Positions 36,764 to 46,140 of a stretch of 64,000 nt of DNA are shown here, in pieces. The stretch comes from RFSX01 sp965248155 (GTDB taxonomy: Bacteria > Bacteroidota > Bacteroidia > Chitinophagales > Saprospiraceae), in the NCBI GenBank assembly GCA_965248155.1, contig CBDFIO010000001.1, forward strand, positions 1,550,001-1,614,000, in the 5' to 3' direction. Under the pieces are notes generated by a model. That model was given only the letters and a program-made list of their open reading frames with translations, did no database searches and was not told the DNA's origin. Within the stretch, counting starts at the first letter, position 1. Every line of letters starts with the position of its first letter. A program made the position numbers and the translations under genes.

Positions 36764-38140
36764 CTATTCCTTATTAAATCTGTTTTCTTCAAACGATAGA
36801 ATATATAAATGTTTGTTTTGAAGATACTGGATATCGCCGAATTCATCACCATCCGCTGAATCATAAACTTTTTGTACATCAAAACTGGTTTGCATTAGAC
36901 TGGCTTCATAGAGATCAAGAAAGTATTGGAACCTTTTCCCATAATTAAACATATTTCTTCCTATGAACACCATCATATCGAATCCCTTATAGGCTTCTTC
37001 AGTTGGGAAGTCTGTATAAGCTTCAAAATATAGATTCTTAAATTGTTTTATTACAGGATCGAGTCTATCGACATAAGAAGACCGGCAAATCCTCATATTC
37101 AAATTGCTGTAGTGCTCGAATCTGACCTTATCAGATTCCAACAAGATGGGCATTCCATAGAGAACAACATTTTTAAGTCCCTTTTCACCGCTTAATTTTC
37201 GAACACAATTGTATACGAAATCTTCATCTTCAGAAAAACTATAATTGGGCAAAATAAAAACTGTCTCTTTATCTTCAAAGAAAATATTGTCAAAAGCTTC
37301 TTCTCCAATTCTTAATGAATCTTCTTCAACATAAAATTCATTGAAAGGGTAATCTTCATTCGAATCATATCTAGCTGAAGCTAGTTTTTGTATATACCTC
37401 ATCCCAGCAAGATCTTTATTCTTTTTTCGGCCCAGAAGGAAAACTTGCTCCGGAGAATAATGGCTATGAATGTGTTCTACAATTTTGCCGTAGTGATCTC
37501 TTACGCTGGGTATAAGCTGGATATAATATGGATTATCTTTTACCAGACTTGAGCTCGACAGCCAAGGAGAAATAACTGGTATTTCATTGGCTCGCCCATA
37601 GTTGGCAGTTGTTGCTAATTGATTCCTGTTTCTTGGACCAATAATAACATCTGCATCTCGGCTCTGCTGTAATTTCCTGTCGAAGTTATCTGATTCTGGA
37701 TCAAAGACTTTTACATCAAGGCGAATACCTTCAGATTCGAGTTGCTTCAATCCTAATTTCACACCTGCATAGTACTGAATCATTCTGCCCAGTTTAGAAT
37801 CAGGGTCATTATAATGAGCCTCAGCACTTTTTGCTACTTCAAATGGAATTAACAGGCTCACATTATAAACCGACCTTTTGTCTAAGTCGATATCTTCAAT
37901 CTTTTGATTGTAGTCTTTAGTCTTATCAATTTCTGACCAATAAATTGTATCAACTTCTCCCTGACCTTTCTTAACAATTGGGTCAGAAGATTTGGTAGTA
38001 GGATTAAGAATTTTAGTATCCTTTGATGTAATTTTTCTTGTCCCACTGCATGAATACAAGGAGAAAAACAGCATTAGCAAACTAATAGCTAATAATTTAT
38101 TCCCATTCAATAGTTGCCGGTGGTTTTGTACTGATATCAT
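36764..38140 (-). CDS. Lipoprotein with periplasmic-binding (type 1) domain
   Basis: 458 residues. A signal segment (LLAISLLMLFFSLYSC) ends in a lipobox, so it is lipidated at about Cys32. The body resembles type 1 periplasmic binding/Leu-Ile-Val-like domains (VYNVSLLIPFE, YYAGVKLGLKQL, ADVIIGPRNRNQ, IPVISPWLSSSS, EEAYKGFDMMVFIGRNM). In related bacteria such domains are sometimes joined to LysM repeats; none is seen here. The ATG at 38140 lies 44 bases inside guaA; a TTG at 38110 is an alternative start. The ligand is unknown. Cotranscription with guaA is likely. Confidence 0.75.
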   Translation of the reverse strand: MISVQNHRQLLNGNKLLAISLLMLFFSLYSCSGTRKITSKDTKILNPTTKSSDPIVKKGQGEVDTIYWSEIDKTKDYNQKIEDIDLDKRSVYNVSLLIPFEVAKSAEAHYNDPDSKLGRMIQYYAGVKLGLKQLESEGIRLDVKVFDPESDNFDRKLQQSRDADVIIGPRNRNQLATTANYGRANEIPVISPWLSSSSLVKDNPYYIQLIPSVRDHYGKIVEHIHSHYSPEQVFLLGRKKNKDLAGMRYIQKLASARYDSNEDYPFNEFYVEEDSLRIGEEAFDNIFFEDKETVFILPNYSFSEDEDFVYNCVRKLSGEKGLKNVVLYGMPILLESDKVRFEHYSNLNMRICRSSYVDRLDPVIKQFKNLYFEAYTDFPTEEAYKGFDMMVFIGRNMFNYGKRFQYFLDLYEASLMQTSFDVQKVYDSADGDEFGDIQYLQNKHLYILSFEENRFNKE

Positions 38141-39635
38141 ATACTACTCTGTTAATTCCTCTAACATTATTGATGATTTCATTGGATATTTCAGCAAGTA
38201 ATTCATAAGGAAGGTTTGTCCATTCCGCTGTCATACCATCATTCGAGTTTACAGCCCTGATAGCAACAGTATACTCATATGTTCTTTCGTCTCCCATTAC
38301 TCCAACGGATTTAACGGGTAATAAAATTGTTCCTGCTTGCCAAACTTTACTATACCAACCTTTTTCTTTAAGCTTATTTATAAAAATATGATCTGCTTCT
38401 TGATTTAGAAAAAGTTTTTCTCTGGTTATTTCCCCTAATATTCTAATGCCCATTCCAGGTCCTGGGAAAGGATGTCTGTCTACAAATATGCTGGCGAGAC
38501 CCAGATTACGACCAACTGTTCTAACCTCATCTTTGAAAAGCGTATTAAGCGGTTCAATGATTTTTAAATTCAATTTCTCTGGCAGTCCTCCTACGTTATG
38601 GTGTGATTTAATAGTTGCTGAAGGTCCCTTTACAGATACAGACTCTATTACATCAGGATAGATCGTACCTTGTGCTAACCAGGCCACATCAGGCATTTCC
38701 TGTGCTACTTTCTCAAATACTTCGATGAAAACACGTCCTATAACTTTTCTTTTTTCTTCCGGGTCTGTCACCCCTTCCAAGGCTAGCAGGAATTCTTCTG
38801 AAGCGTCTACTCCTCTTACATTCAAACCTAGGGATTTATACGTTTCAAGCACGGATTCAAACTCGTTCTTGCGCAGTAATCCATTGTTTACAAAAATGCC
38901 ATAAAGGTTCTTCTCAATTGCTCTATGTAAAAGCATTGCTGCAACTGTTGAATCAACTCCACCAGATAAGCCAAGAATTACATGTTCGTCCCCAATCGCT
39001 TCCTTCAATTCAGCCACTGTGGATTCAATAAATGAATCGGGTGTCCAATCTTTGGAACAATGCGCAACATGACTTACAAAATTATCAAGAATCTGAACCC
39101 CTTCCAGAGAGTGAGTAACTTCAGGATGAAACTGAAGTCCATACAATGTATTATTAAAGTGATCCTGTTTAGACTTGAACATGGCCACGGGTATAGAATC
39201 CGTTGTTGCTAACAATTCAAATTCTGATGGAAGCTCAAGTATCGTATCGGCATGTGACATCCACACCTGGGAGTTATTGGAAATGTTTTCAGTAATAACT
39301 TCATGCTTCACAATTTTTACTGAAGCTTTTCCATATTCTCTTTTTTGAGACTTTTTTACCTTCCCTCCGAACTGCTTAGAACTTAATTGTGCTCCATAGC
39401 ATATCGCCAATACTGGAACGGCATCGAGAATATTTTTTAAATCTAAATTGAGATAGTTTTCTTCATTAACTGAAAATGGACTTCCCGACAGGACTACTGC
39501 CTTAATATTCGGATGTGCATAATCGATCGAACTGTTGTAAGGATGAATTTCAGAATAGACATTCAACTCTCTTAATCGTCTTGCAATTAACTGTGTATAC
39601 TGAGATCCAAAATCTAAAATTATTATCTTCTCCAT
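38097..39635 (-). CDS. guaA: GMP synthase (glutamine-hydrolysing)
   Basis: 512 residues. The N-terminal class I glutamine amidotransferase has nucleophile Cys in LAICYGAQL and the catalytic His in LQFHPEVTHS. The ATP-pyrophosphatase domain carries the P-loop LGLSGGVDSTVAAM, and the C-terminal dimerisation domain ends with the invariant KPPATIEWE. It converts XMP to GMP in the cytoplasm. One small deviation is Ala in place of the usual Met after the nucleophile (CYGAQ rather than CYGMQ). Confidence 0.96.
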   Translation of the reverse strand: MEKIIILDFGSQYTQLIARRLRELNVYSEIHPYNSSIDYAHPNIKAVVLSGSPFSVNEENYLNLDLKNILDAVPVLAICYGAQLSSKQFGGKVKKSQKREYGKASVKIVKHEVITENISNNSQVWMSHADTILELPSEFELLATTDSIPVAMFKSKQDHFNNTLYGLQFHPEVTHSLEGVQILDNFVSHVAHCSKDWTPDSFIESTVAELKEAIGDEHVILGLSGGVDSTVAAMLLHRAIEKNLYGIFVNNGLLRKNEFESVLETYKSLGLNVRGVDASEEFLLALEGVTDPEEKRKVIGRVFIEVFEKVAQEMPDVAWLAQGTIYPDVIESVSVKGPSATIKSHHNVGGLPEKLNLKIIEPLNTLFKDEVRTVGRNLGLASIFVDRHPFPGPGMGIRILGEITREKLFLNQEADHIFINKLKEKGWYSKVWQAGTILLPVKSVGVMGDERTYEYTVAIRAVNSNDGMTAEWTNLPYELLAEISNEIINNVRGINRVVYDISTKPPATIEWE

Positions 39636-39724
39636 AAAGAGCCCAAATATACTAATAGATTCAGGGCTATATTATAAAAGATAGAGATATGTTTTCATTC
39701 CCTTATGTATTCAGAAATAACTAC

Positions 39725-40282
39725 TTACTGATAATTAATAGATACGTAATCAGTCGCATTTTTAGAAGCGGTGAAACTTGTGAAGATCAAACTTCCTTGA
39801 ATCCCATTAATCTCCAAATACTGCTTGCAGGCTTCAAGTCTGTTAGATATCAATTCCTGGCTATTGATATCCCCTAATTTATACCAGGATTTTAATATTA
39901 CAGATTTTGAATTTGACTCTTTTATCATCGTTGCATAATTTTTGAGCGCGGCAATTGTAGATTTAGTAAGTGTAGCTAAATCAGGGTCAAAGTAAAGTGC
40001 ATTAGGAGGAAGGGAAGGATCGTTCTCGTATATGATATCCCCGGAATCTTCAGCAACAATGATGTCTTCAATATTTGATAAAGGCATCGTTTTCATAAAT
40101 CCGTCATAAGGAGCTTTTTCGAATCCTCTCATGTACCTCGGTAATTCTTCATGTAGTGCAACAACATCAGAACCATCGAGATCTACTTTTGTTGCGTTGC
40201 CATTAACCAATACGACATACTGTGCTTGGGTAATCGCACTACATACAAGCAAGAATAGGAAGCTATAGATGTATTTGTTCAT
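39725..40282 (-). CDS. Secreted protein with possible divergent OmpA-like C-terminal domain
   Basis: 185 residues with a signal peptide (MNKYIYSFLFLLVCSAITQA). The C-terminal half (ALYFDPDLATLTKSTIAALK, ILKSWYKLGD, LISNRLEACKQYLEINGI) follows the beta-alpha-beta-alpha order of OmpA domains, with the SxxRAxAVxxYL-like helix recognisable, but the peptidoglycan-binding Asp and Arg pattern is incomplete. The N-terminal part (YVVLVNGNATKVDLDGSDVV) is unknown. It is a periplasmic or outer-membrane-associated candidate; the domain call is tentative. The gap downstream of guaA is about 90 bases. Confidence 0.55.
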   Translation of the reverse strand: MNKYIYSFLFLLVCSAITQAQYVVLVNGNATKVDLDGSDVVALHEELPRYMRGFEKAPYDGFMKTMPLSNIEDIIVAEDSGDIIYENDPSLPPNALYFDPDLATLTKSTIAALKNYATMIKESNSKSVILKSWYKLGDINSQELISNRLEACKQYLEINGIQGSLIFTSFTASKNATDYVSINYQ

Positions 40283-40459
40283 GGATAGAAAATTAAGTTC
40301 TAAAAAAAGTCAATGATTAACTCATTTTCATATTCAAATTAATGAACTTGGAAGTATCAAACCCGATTTGCAAAAGATTTAACAGTAAAATGTTTTACAT
40401 AAACGCTTCTTGGCGCTATACTGTTGCTCTTTAAAGGGAGATTTTACAGGTGAAGGGGT

Positions 40460-41395
40460 TTATTCTATGAGACCTCGGCCTTCTTTTACAAGCTTTCCTT
40501 CTGGTTCAAGATCTTTCATCAGTTTGTCAAGAATACCATTTATGAATTCTTTACTCTTGGCAGTACTATAATGTTTAGCTAGTTCAACATACTCATTCAG
40601 AGTGACTTTTGTTGGAATGGTTGGAAAATCCATCATTTCACAAAGTGCCATTCTCAATAATATTGTATCCACAATAGCCAATCTTTCATGGTCCCAGTTT
40701 TCCAAAACAGGAATGATTGTAGCCATTAATTCGTCTCGTTTTTTAATGCATATCTTGAGAAGATTCATACCAAAATCTTGAACAGTTTCATCTTCTGGTA
40801 AGAAAGCACTATAGGAGTTAGAATCAGGATTTGGAAGTGATTTAAGATATTTCTTTACAGCTCCAATAACTAAGGATTTATCATCCAGCCAATTAAAGTA
40901 AGCATCCTCCAATGTTTCATTGAAGAATTCATTCTGCCGACAGAACCGATAGAGTTCGAGCAGAAGTTCAATATTTTCTTCCTGGGTATTTCCCCCCTGA
41001 ATGTAAGTCTTGTAATGGTCTGTTTTGGAAAACTCAAGGTATATTTTCTTGGTATAGTCTTCATTTAAAAAACCAGAAAAGTCTAGGGCTTGAAATTTCT
41101 TTTGAATATTATTATTGGTAATAATATCCTGAATCAGATCATTAGAATGTAATTTATCAGTAAAAGACTTATCATAATCTGAAGGCAAATGCTTTGATTG
41201 TCTTTTCTTGAGATCGGGACCGGCGTTTTCGGTAATTTTTGTTAAAACGTAGATGCTGAATAGGAATAGTTCATAACTCTGATTTATGCCATGTTTATAT
41301 GACTTAATTAAATCGGCATCATTCAAAGAACTATCTCTGTCCATAGAATACAGCAACTGCATTACTTTAATACGTACACTTCTTCTGCTAAGCAT
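40460..41395 (-). CDS. nusB: Transcription antitermination factor NusB, long Bacteroidota form
   Basis: 311 residues from MLSRRSVRIKVMQLLYSMD, the typical NusB N-terminus; three extra upstream codons (from 41404) are less likely. NusB is about 140 residues in E. coli; here a helical insert of roughly 150 residues separates the N-terminal helix from the C-terminal NusB core (RLAIVDTILLRMALCEMMDF, TKVTLNEYVELAKHYSTAKS, FINGILDKLMKDL), as is usual in Bacteroidota. It acts with NusE on boxA RNA during rRNA transcription. Gaps of about 175 bases on both sides show nothing recognisable. Confidence 0.92.
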   Translation of the reverse strand: MLSRRSVRIKVMQLLYSMDRDSSLNDADLIKSYKHGINQSYELFLFSIYVLTKITENAGPDLKKRQSKHLPSDYDKSFTDKLHSNDLIQDIITNNNIQKKFQALDFSGFLNEDYTKKIYLEFSKTDHYKTYIQGGNTQEENIELLLELYRFCRQNEFFNETLEDAYFNWLDDKSLVIGAVKKYLKSLPNPDSNSYSAFLPEDETVQDFGMNLLKICIKKRDELMATIIPVLENWDHERLAIVDTILLRMALCEMMDFPTIPTKVTLNEYVELAKHYSTAKSKEFINGILDKLMKDLEPEGKLVKEGRGLIE

Positions 41396-41577
41396 TGAAC
41401 ACAAACATTTTTATGTATTATAAGGGATCGCTTATGGTACAAATAAAAGACTTTTCTTTAAAAGAGACTATTATTTAGGAAGTAATTTCAAAATTAGTAT
41501 TAAGAAAAATGATAATGTATAAATAAATGAGCAAAATGCACTTCAAAACTGTTCATTCAGTCTCGAGAATCGATCTT

Positions 41578-42216
41578 TTATTTTAAGAATGAGCCTTCAT
41601 TTTTATGTTTAATTATTAGATCTTCTATACTCCTATAGATCGGTTCCGGATTCACATCAATGAATGATGCCGGTTTCCATATTGCTTCAGTAATATTTTC
41701 TTCTTTCTGAGGACTCAATTCCATATCAGAACTTACCATTGAATACCAATGAGTAATCTTCAGCGCTCTGATACCACTGCCTGTTTTATAGCAATGTCGG
41801 GTTTTTGAAAGTTTTGATATGATCGACAAATCTTTAATTCCGGTTTCCTCCTTCACTTCCCGCAATGCTGCATCTTTCTTTTTTTCCAGTTTGTTTAATT
41901 TACCTTTAGGCAAATCCCAAAAGCCAAGTCTGCGGATCATCAGAATATCCTTATTTTGATTTTGAACGACTCCACCGGCAGCAATGACTAATTTAAAAAC
42001 AGATTTGAAATCCATTTTAAGCTGCTCAAAATCTTTAAAGTGCAAAATTATTTTGTTGAACCTTTGAGTTTTCTCCAGCATATCGATATACGATAAGAGC
42101 ATTTTCTTTTTGCCGGAGTAAGGAGCAATGAGGGCATCCGTATTATTTATATCCGATAATAGTATATCAGATTGAGCTAAGCCCAAAATATTCTCATTAA
42201 TGTATATTTTGTACAT
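41578..42216 (-). CDS. Nudix hydrolase
   Basis: 212 residues. The Nudix box GKLNKLEKKKDAALREVKEE matches the Gx5Ex7REUxEExGU consensus (residues about 112-134), preceded by IRRLGFWDLPKG. The N-terminal 65 residues (MYKIYINENILGLAQSD...) form an extra alpha/beta segment common to a Bacteroidota Nudix subgroup. Substrate not predictable. It is divergent from pyrE with only 20 bases between start codons, so pyrE's promoter overlaps the first codons of this gene. Confidence 0.88.
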   Translation of the reverse strand: MYKIYINENILGLAQSDILLSDINNTDALIAPYSGKKKMLLSYIDMLEKTQRFNKIILHFKDFEQLKMDFKSVFKLVIAAGGVVQNQNKDILMIRRLGFWDLPKGKLNKLEKKKDAALREVKEETGIKDLSIISKLSKTRHCYKTGSGIRALKITHWYSMVSSDMELSPQKEENITEAIWKPASFIDVNPEPIYRSIEDLIIKHKNEGSFLK

Positions 42217-42219
42217 TTG
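42212..42219 (+). promoter_or_regulatory. Candidate -7 promoter element (TACATTTG) of pyrE
   Basis: Exact TAnnTTTG match ending 17 bases before the pyrE ATG at 42237 and overlapping the start codon of the divergent Nudix gene. I see no strong -33 TTTG at the expected distance. The position leaves a very short leader. Confidence 0.4.
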
Positions 42220-42236
42220 AAATCTTAATTGTGTAG

Positions 42237-42887
42237 ATGAGTACCATTGCAGCCAAGGCAGCTAAAAAGCTCTTAGAAATTAAAGCGATACGACTACACC
42301 CAGAATCACCTTTCACATGGGCTTCCGGGTTAAAATCACCTATATATTGCGACAATAGAATATTACTTTCTTACCCTAAAATTAGAGATTTTATTAAAAA
42401 AGCACTCGCTGACAAGACAAAAGCTTTTAAAGAGTTTGATGTAATAGCCGGAGTTGCCACTGCAGGAATAGCTCATGGAGCCCTATTGGCGGATCAAATA
42501 TCCAAGCCTTTTATATATGTTCGATCTCAACCCAAATCCCATGGAAGGCAGAATAAAATAGAAGGCAAATTGCCTGAGGGTGCAAAAGTCCTCGTTGTAG
42601 AAGATCTTATATCCACAGGAAAAAGTAGTCTCGCAGCATGCGATGCATTACTTGAAGCAGGGGCAGAAATAATAGGTGTCTTAGCCATTTTCACATATGG
42701 TTTCGATATTTCAAAAGAGATATTTTCGAAAAGAGCAATCCCATTGGATACTTTGACAAACTATAGAAATCTTATCCGAGAAGCACATGAAATGGAATAC
42801 ATTTCTCAGGATGAAAAAAATATATTGGAAGATTGGAATAAAGACCCTCATAAGTGGGCTGAAAAATTTAACAAACAACTCAGTTAG
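42237..42887 (+). CDS. pyrE: Orotate phosphoribosyltransferase
   Basis: 216 residues. It forms OMP from orotate and PRPP in pyrimidine synthesis. The PRPP-binding motif is VLVVEDLISTGKSSLAA, with FTWASGLKSPIYCDNR as the orotate-side loop and the flexible catalytic loop QPKSHGRQNKIEG. Standard length and intact. The M42 peptidase starts 6 bases downstream and the UbiA-like gene follows, forming a three-gene plus-strand operon. Confidence 0.95.
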   Translation: MSTIAAKAAKKLLEIKAIRLHPESPFTWASGLKSPIYCDNRILLSYPKIRDFIKKALADKTKAFKEFDVIAGVATAGIAHGALLADQISKPFIYVRSQPKSHGRQNKIEGKLPEGAKVLVVEDLISTGKSSLAACDALLEAGAEIIGVLAIFTYGFDISKEIFSKRAIPLDTLTNYRNLIREAHEMEYISQDEKNILEDWNKDPHKWAEKFNKQLS

Positions 42888-42893
42888 AATCTA

Positions 42894-43973
42894 ATGAAGA
42901 TTATAAATAAAGCATCTGAAAAGTTTTTATATAACTACTTGAACGCCTCTTCTCCTACAGGTTTTGAATGGGAAGGCCAGAAAATATGGTTGGATTATGT
43001 TTCCAAATTTGCTGATGAGGTCCATTTAGACACTTATGGAACAGCGCATGCTGTAATCAATCCAGGTCAAGAATTTAAGGTCGTCATTGAAGCCCATGCC
43101 GATGAAATTGCTTGGTTTGTAAATTATATTTCAGATGATGGTTATATAAATGTTATCAAGAATGGAGGTTCAGATCATATAATTGCACCTTCAATGAAGG
43201 TAAAGATACATACAGAAAAAGGCGCAATAGATGGCGTTTTTGGCTGGCCGGCGATCCATGTAAGAAGAGGAAAAGATGCCAATCTTACCCCGACAATTAA
43301 AAATATATTTATTGATGTAGGTGCGAAAGACAAAGATGAAGTTCTAAGCATGGGTATTCATGTAGGATGTGTTGTAACATTTGATACCGAATTGAATAAA
43401 CTGAATGACAAGTATTATGTAGGAAAAGCACTTGATAATAAAATGGGTGGATTTTGTATTGCAGAAGTCGCCAGAATGGTTCATAAAAGTAAAAAGAAAC
43501 TTCCCTATAGCCTTTATGTTGTAAATGCAGTTCAAGAGGAAATAGGCTTACGAGGCGCAGAAATGATTGCTCATAGTATTAAACCAGATGTGGCAATTAT
43601 AACAGATGTGACACATGATACTTCTTCTCCGCTAATGAAAGCCAAAGAACAAGGAGATTTAAAATCTGGAAATGGACCAGTATTGACTTATGCTCCTGCC
43701 GTGCACAACAAGCTGTTACAATTGATTATAAAAACCGCAGAGAAAAATAAAATTCCATTCCAAAGATCAGCAGCCTCAAGATCTACTGGAACAGATACAG
43801 ATGCTTTTGCATATTCCAATCAAGGTGTAGCCTCAGCATTGATTTCGATTCCATTGAAATATATGCATACGACGGTAGAAATGGCCCATTTTGAAGATAT
43901 TGAAAACGTAAGCTTATTAATTTATCAAACTTTATTATCCATAGAAAAGAATCATAATTTCAAATACTTTTAG
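42894..43973 (+). CDS. M42-family metallopeptidase
   Basis: 359 residues, typical of glutamyl/deblocking aminopeptidases (also confused with endoglucanase CelM). Zinc ligands appear in order: EAHADEIAW (His), KALDNKMGG (bridging Asp), QEEIGLRGAE (catalytic and ligand Glu), IITDVTHDT (Asp) and MHTTVEMAH near the end (His). No signal peptide, so it is a cytoplasmic peptidase probably assembling into a large tetrahedral oligomer as in the family. It lies between pyrE and the UbiA-like gene with short spacers. Confidence 0.92.
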   Translation: MKIINKASEKFLYNYLNASSPTGFEWEGQKIWLDYVSKFADEVHLDTYGTAHAVINPGQEFKVVIEAHADEIAWFVNYISDDGYINVIKNGGSDHIIAPSMKVKIHTEKGAIDGVFGWPAIHVRRGKDANLTPTIKNIFIDVGAKDKDEVLSMGIHVGCVVTFDTELNKLNDKYYVGKALDNKMGGFCIAEVARMVHKSKKKLPYSLYVVNAVQEEIGLRGAEMIAHSIKPDVAIITDVTHDTSSPLMKAKEQGDLKSGNGPVLTYAPAVHNKLLQLIIKTAEKNKIPFQRSAASRSTGTDTDAFAYSNQGVASALISIPLKYMHTTVEMAHFEDIENVSLLIYQTLLSIEKNHNFKYF

Positions 43974-43976
43974 TAT

Positions 43977-44831
43977 GTGAAATTATTTTTCAAATCTATT
44001 ATTGATCTCATACTATACAGTAGCCTTCATATTTCTATTGCGGCTGCACTTCTAACTCTGGAAAGTTTTTACCTGCTCGGAATTGACCCCTACTTTTATT
44101 ATATAAGTTTCGTTTTCTTTTCAACTATGCTGATTTACTCCTTACATAGGATAATCGGAATAAAATTGGTCAAAGATCAAAACCTTACTGAGAGGTTTAG
44201 ACTTATAGTAAAATTCAGACACCATCTTATTTTATATGCCCTACTGGCAAGTGCAGCTTTAATCTATATTTTATTTCACATTGATTTCAACTATATCAAA
44301 CCATTAATCCCTGCTGGATTAATATCACTATTGTATGTCATTCCATTATTTAAGAAAAAAAGAATTAGAGATGTTCACTTTATTAAGATATTCCTCATTG
44401 CCATCGTTTGGATGTATGTTTCCGCAACCGTTCCCACTATGGCATCAGCCGGAGAATGGGATACAAGTGCAATTCTAATTTCACTTGAAAAGTTATTATT
44501 CATATTTGCAATCACCTTGCCTTTTGATGTAAGAGATTTAAAAGTTGACAATTTGGCTGAAGTTGATACTCTGGCTAAGTTGTTGGGAATTAATAAAAGT
44601 TACTTGCTGAGTTATCTTTCTTTGTTGCTTGGTTGTATCATTCTTCTGTTAGCCATATATATAACTGAACTCGATCCGATTCATTTCATGTCAATTATTG
44701 TGGCTTATGGATTGGCAATTGGTCTTGTCGGCTTATCTAAAAACAAAAGCTCTGATTACTATTATTCAGGTCTCCTGGATGGATCTATAATATTGAGATC
44801 CTTAATAATAATCCTTTCATTCATCATCTAA
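43977..44831 (+). CDS. UbiA-superfamily-like membrane protein
   Basis: 284 residues with about eight hydrophobic segments, starting with GTG just after the M42 peptidase stop. One motif, ITLPFDVRDLKVDNLAEVDT, resembles the second Asp-rich motif (DxRD) of UbiA prenyltransferases, and LLYVIPLFKKKRIRD the loop after segment 4. The first Asp-rich motif (NDxxDxxxD) is replaced by STMLIYSLHRIIGIK with no acidic residue, so catalysis in the usual way is doubtful. It may be a diverged prenyltransferase or a non-enzymatic homologue. Its 3' end overlaps trmD convergently by 15 bases. Confidence 0.65.
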   Translation: MKLFFKSIIDLILYSSLHISIAAALLTLESFYLLGIDPYFYYISFVFFSTMLIYSLHRIIGIKLVKDQNLTERFRLIVKFRHHLILYALLASAALIYILFHIDFNYIKPLIPAGLISLLYVIPLFKKKRIRDVHFIKIFLIAIVWMYVSATVPTMASAGEWDTSAILISLEKLLFIFAITLPFDVRDLKVDNLAEVDTLAKLLGINKSYLLSYLSLLLGCIILLLAIYITELDPIHFMSIIVAYGLAIGLVGLSKNKSSDYYYSGLLDGSIILRSLIIILSFII

Positions 44832-45497
44832 TAAATCAGGACGAAGTGATTGAGTTTTATCATCGGCCTGCTTATTACGCCATTCTTCTATCTTTTTATC
44901 ATCTCCCGATAACAGAATATCGGGAACTTTCCAACCTTTATATTCAGAAGGTCTTGTATAAACCGGTGGAGCAAGTCTTTCATTCTGAAAACTATCCGTT
45001 AATGCAGAAGTGCCATCATTGATGACTCCGGGAATCAAGCGAACTATTGAGTCAACCAAAACTGCTGCAGGGAGCTCTCCTCCGGACAAGACATAATCTC
45101 CTAATGATATTTCTCTAGTCACATGGTGATCTCTTATCCTTTGGTCAATGCCTTTATAATGACCAACAATTAACATCATCCTTTTTGACAAGGATAATTC
45201 ATTTGCTAAAGATTGGTTAAAGGTTTGTCCATCCGGAGTAAGAAAGATTATATCATCGTAATCATGTTTGGCCTTTAGTTCTGAAATGCATCTATCTAAT
45301 GGTTCTACCATCAAGACCATCCCTGCTCCTCCGCCATATTGATAATCATCAATCTGCATGTGTTTGCCATTTCCGAATGCTCTTAAATCAAGAATATTAA
45401 TAGTGACGATCTTATTATTTATCGCCCTTTTCAATATCGAATGCTCAAATGGACTTTTCAATAAATCCGAAACAGCGGATATAATATCAATTACCAA
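44817..45497 (-). CDS. trmD: tRNA (guanine-N1)-methyltransferase
   Basis: 226 residues; SPOUT enzyme methylating G37 of tRNAs. Family features: SPFEHSILKRA, QIDDYQYGGGAGMVL, the knot region LIVGHYKGIDQR and ISLGDYVLSGGELPA, and ending helices (TRPSEYKGWKVPDILLSG, IEEWR). Complete. It is preceded by an FKBP gene 8 bases upstream on the same strand and overlaps the UbiA-like gene tail by 15 bases on the opposite strand. Confidence 0.95.
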   Translation of the reverse strand: MVIDIISAVSDLLKSPFEHSILKRAINNKIVTINILDLRAFGNGKHMQIDDYQYGGGAGMVLMVEPLDRCISELKAKHDYDDIIFLTPDGQTFNQSLANELSLSKRMMLIVGHYKGIDQRIRDHHVTREISLGDYVLSGGELPAAVLVDSIVRLIPGVINDGTSALTDSFQNERLAPPVYTRPSEYKGWKVPDILLSGDDKKIEEWRNKQADDKTQSLRPDLLDDE

Positions 45498-45505
45498 GAT
45501 TATGC

Positions 45506-46135
45506 TTATTCAATAGCGAGTAAGGTAACATCGAAAATTAAAGCAGAATAAGGTTGGATTTTTGGACCCGCTGCTCTAGCACCATAACCCAGGTCGTAAG
45601 GAATGTATAACCTGAATTTCGATCCAGTACTCATGAGTTGCAGTCCTTCCTGCCATCCCTGAATAACACCATTTAAAGGAAATGATATTGGCTCATTTCT
45701 TTCTACTGAAGAATCAAAAACAGTCCCATCAATTAGTGTCCCATGATAGTGAACTTTTACTTTATCATATATCCCGGGTTTGCTTCCAGAATCATTTTGC
45801 TCAATAATCTCATACTGCAAACCTGAATCTGTTGTAACAACACCTTCTCTATTTCCATTAGTTTCTAGAAATGTAATACCGGCTTGTTTGTTTGCTAATT
45901 CTACTTTTGATTTAGTCGCATCTATGAGACTTTTAAAGTTCCCATTGGCTTCTTCTAAAGATATTAATAATGGATTTCCGCCAAATACATCCTGGATAGC
46001 TTGATCTATTGAAGTAATTCCTTGTGATTTTAAGTTTTTCGCTATCACCATTCCTACACTATAACTTGTTGTATCCATCTGTGCGTTTAATTGTATTGAT
46101 AAGATTAATAATAAAGAGGAAATAAAAAAATTCAT
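45506..46135 (-). CDS. FKBP-type peptidyl-prolyl isomerase, exported
   Basis: 209 residues. A signal peptide (NFFISSLLLILSIQLNA) is followed by an FkpA/Mip-like N-terminal helical domain (TTSYSVGMVIAKNLKSQGI, residues about 22-100) and a C-terminal FKBP domain (DKVKVHYHGTLIDGTVFDSS, ISFPLNGVIQGWQEGLQL, FRLYIPYDLGYG). A periplasmic folding catalyst/chaperone. Five bases separate it from the M20 peptidase, and trmD follows, giving a likely M20-FKBP-trmD transcript. Confidence 0.92.
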   Translation of the reverse strand: MNFFISSLLLILSIQLNAQMDTTSYSVGMVIAKNLKSQGITSIDQAIQDVFGGNPLLISLEEANGNFKSLIDATKSKVELANKQAGITFLETNGNREGVVTTDSGLQYEIIEQNDSGSKPGIYDKVKVHYHGTLIDGTVFDSSVERNEPISFPLNGVIQGWQEGLQLMSTGSKFRLYIPYDLGYGARAAGPKIQPYSALIFDVTLLAIE

Positions 46136-46140
46136 GTTAG

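Noticed and set aside
40283..40459. A possible tRNA or small RNA in the gap after nusB
   Set aside because: No cloverleaf, T-loop or terminator hairpin could be recognised; the stretch is simple AT-rich intergenic sequence.
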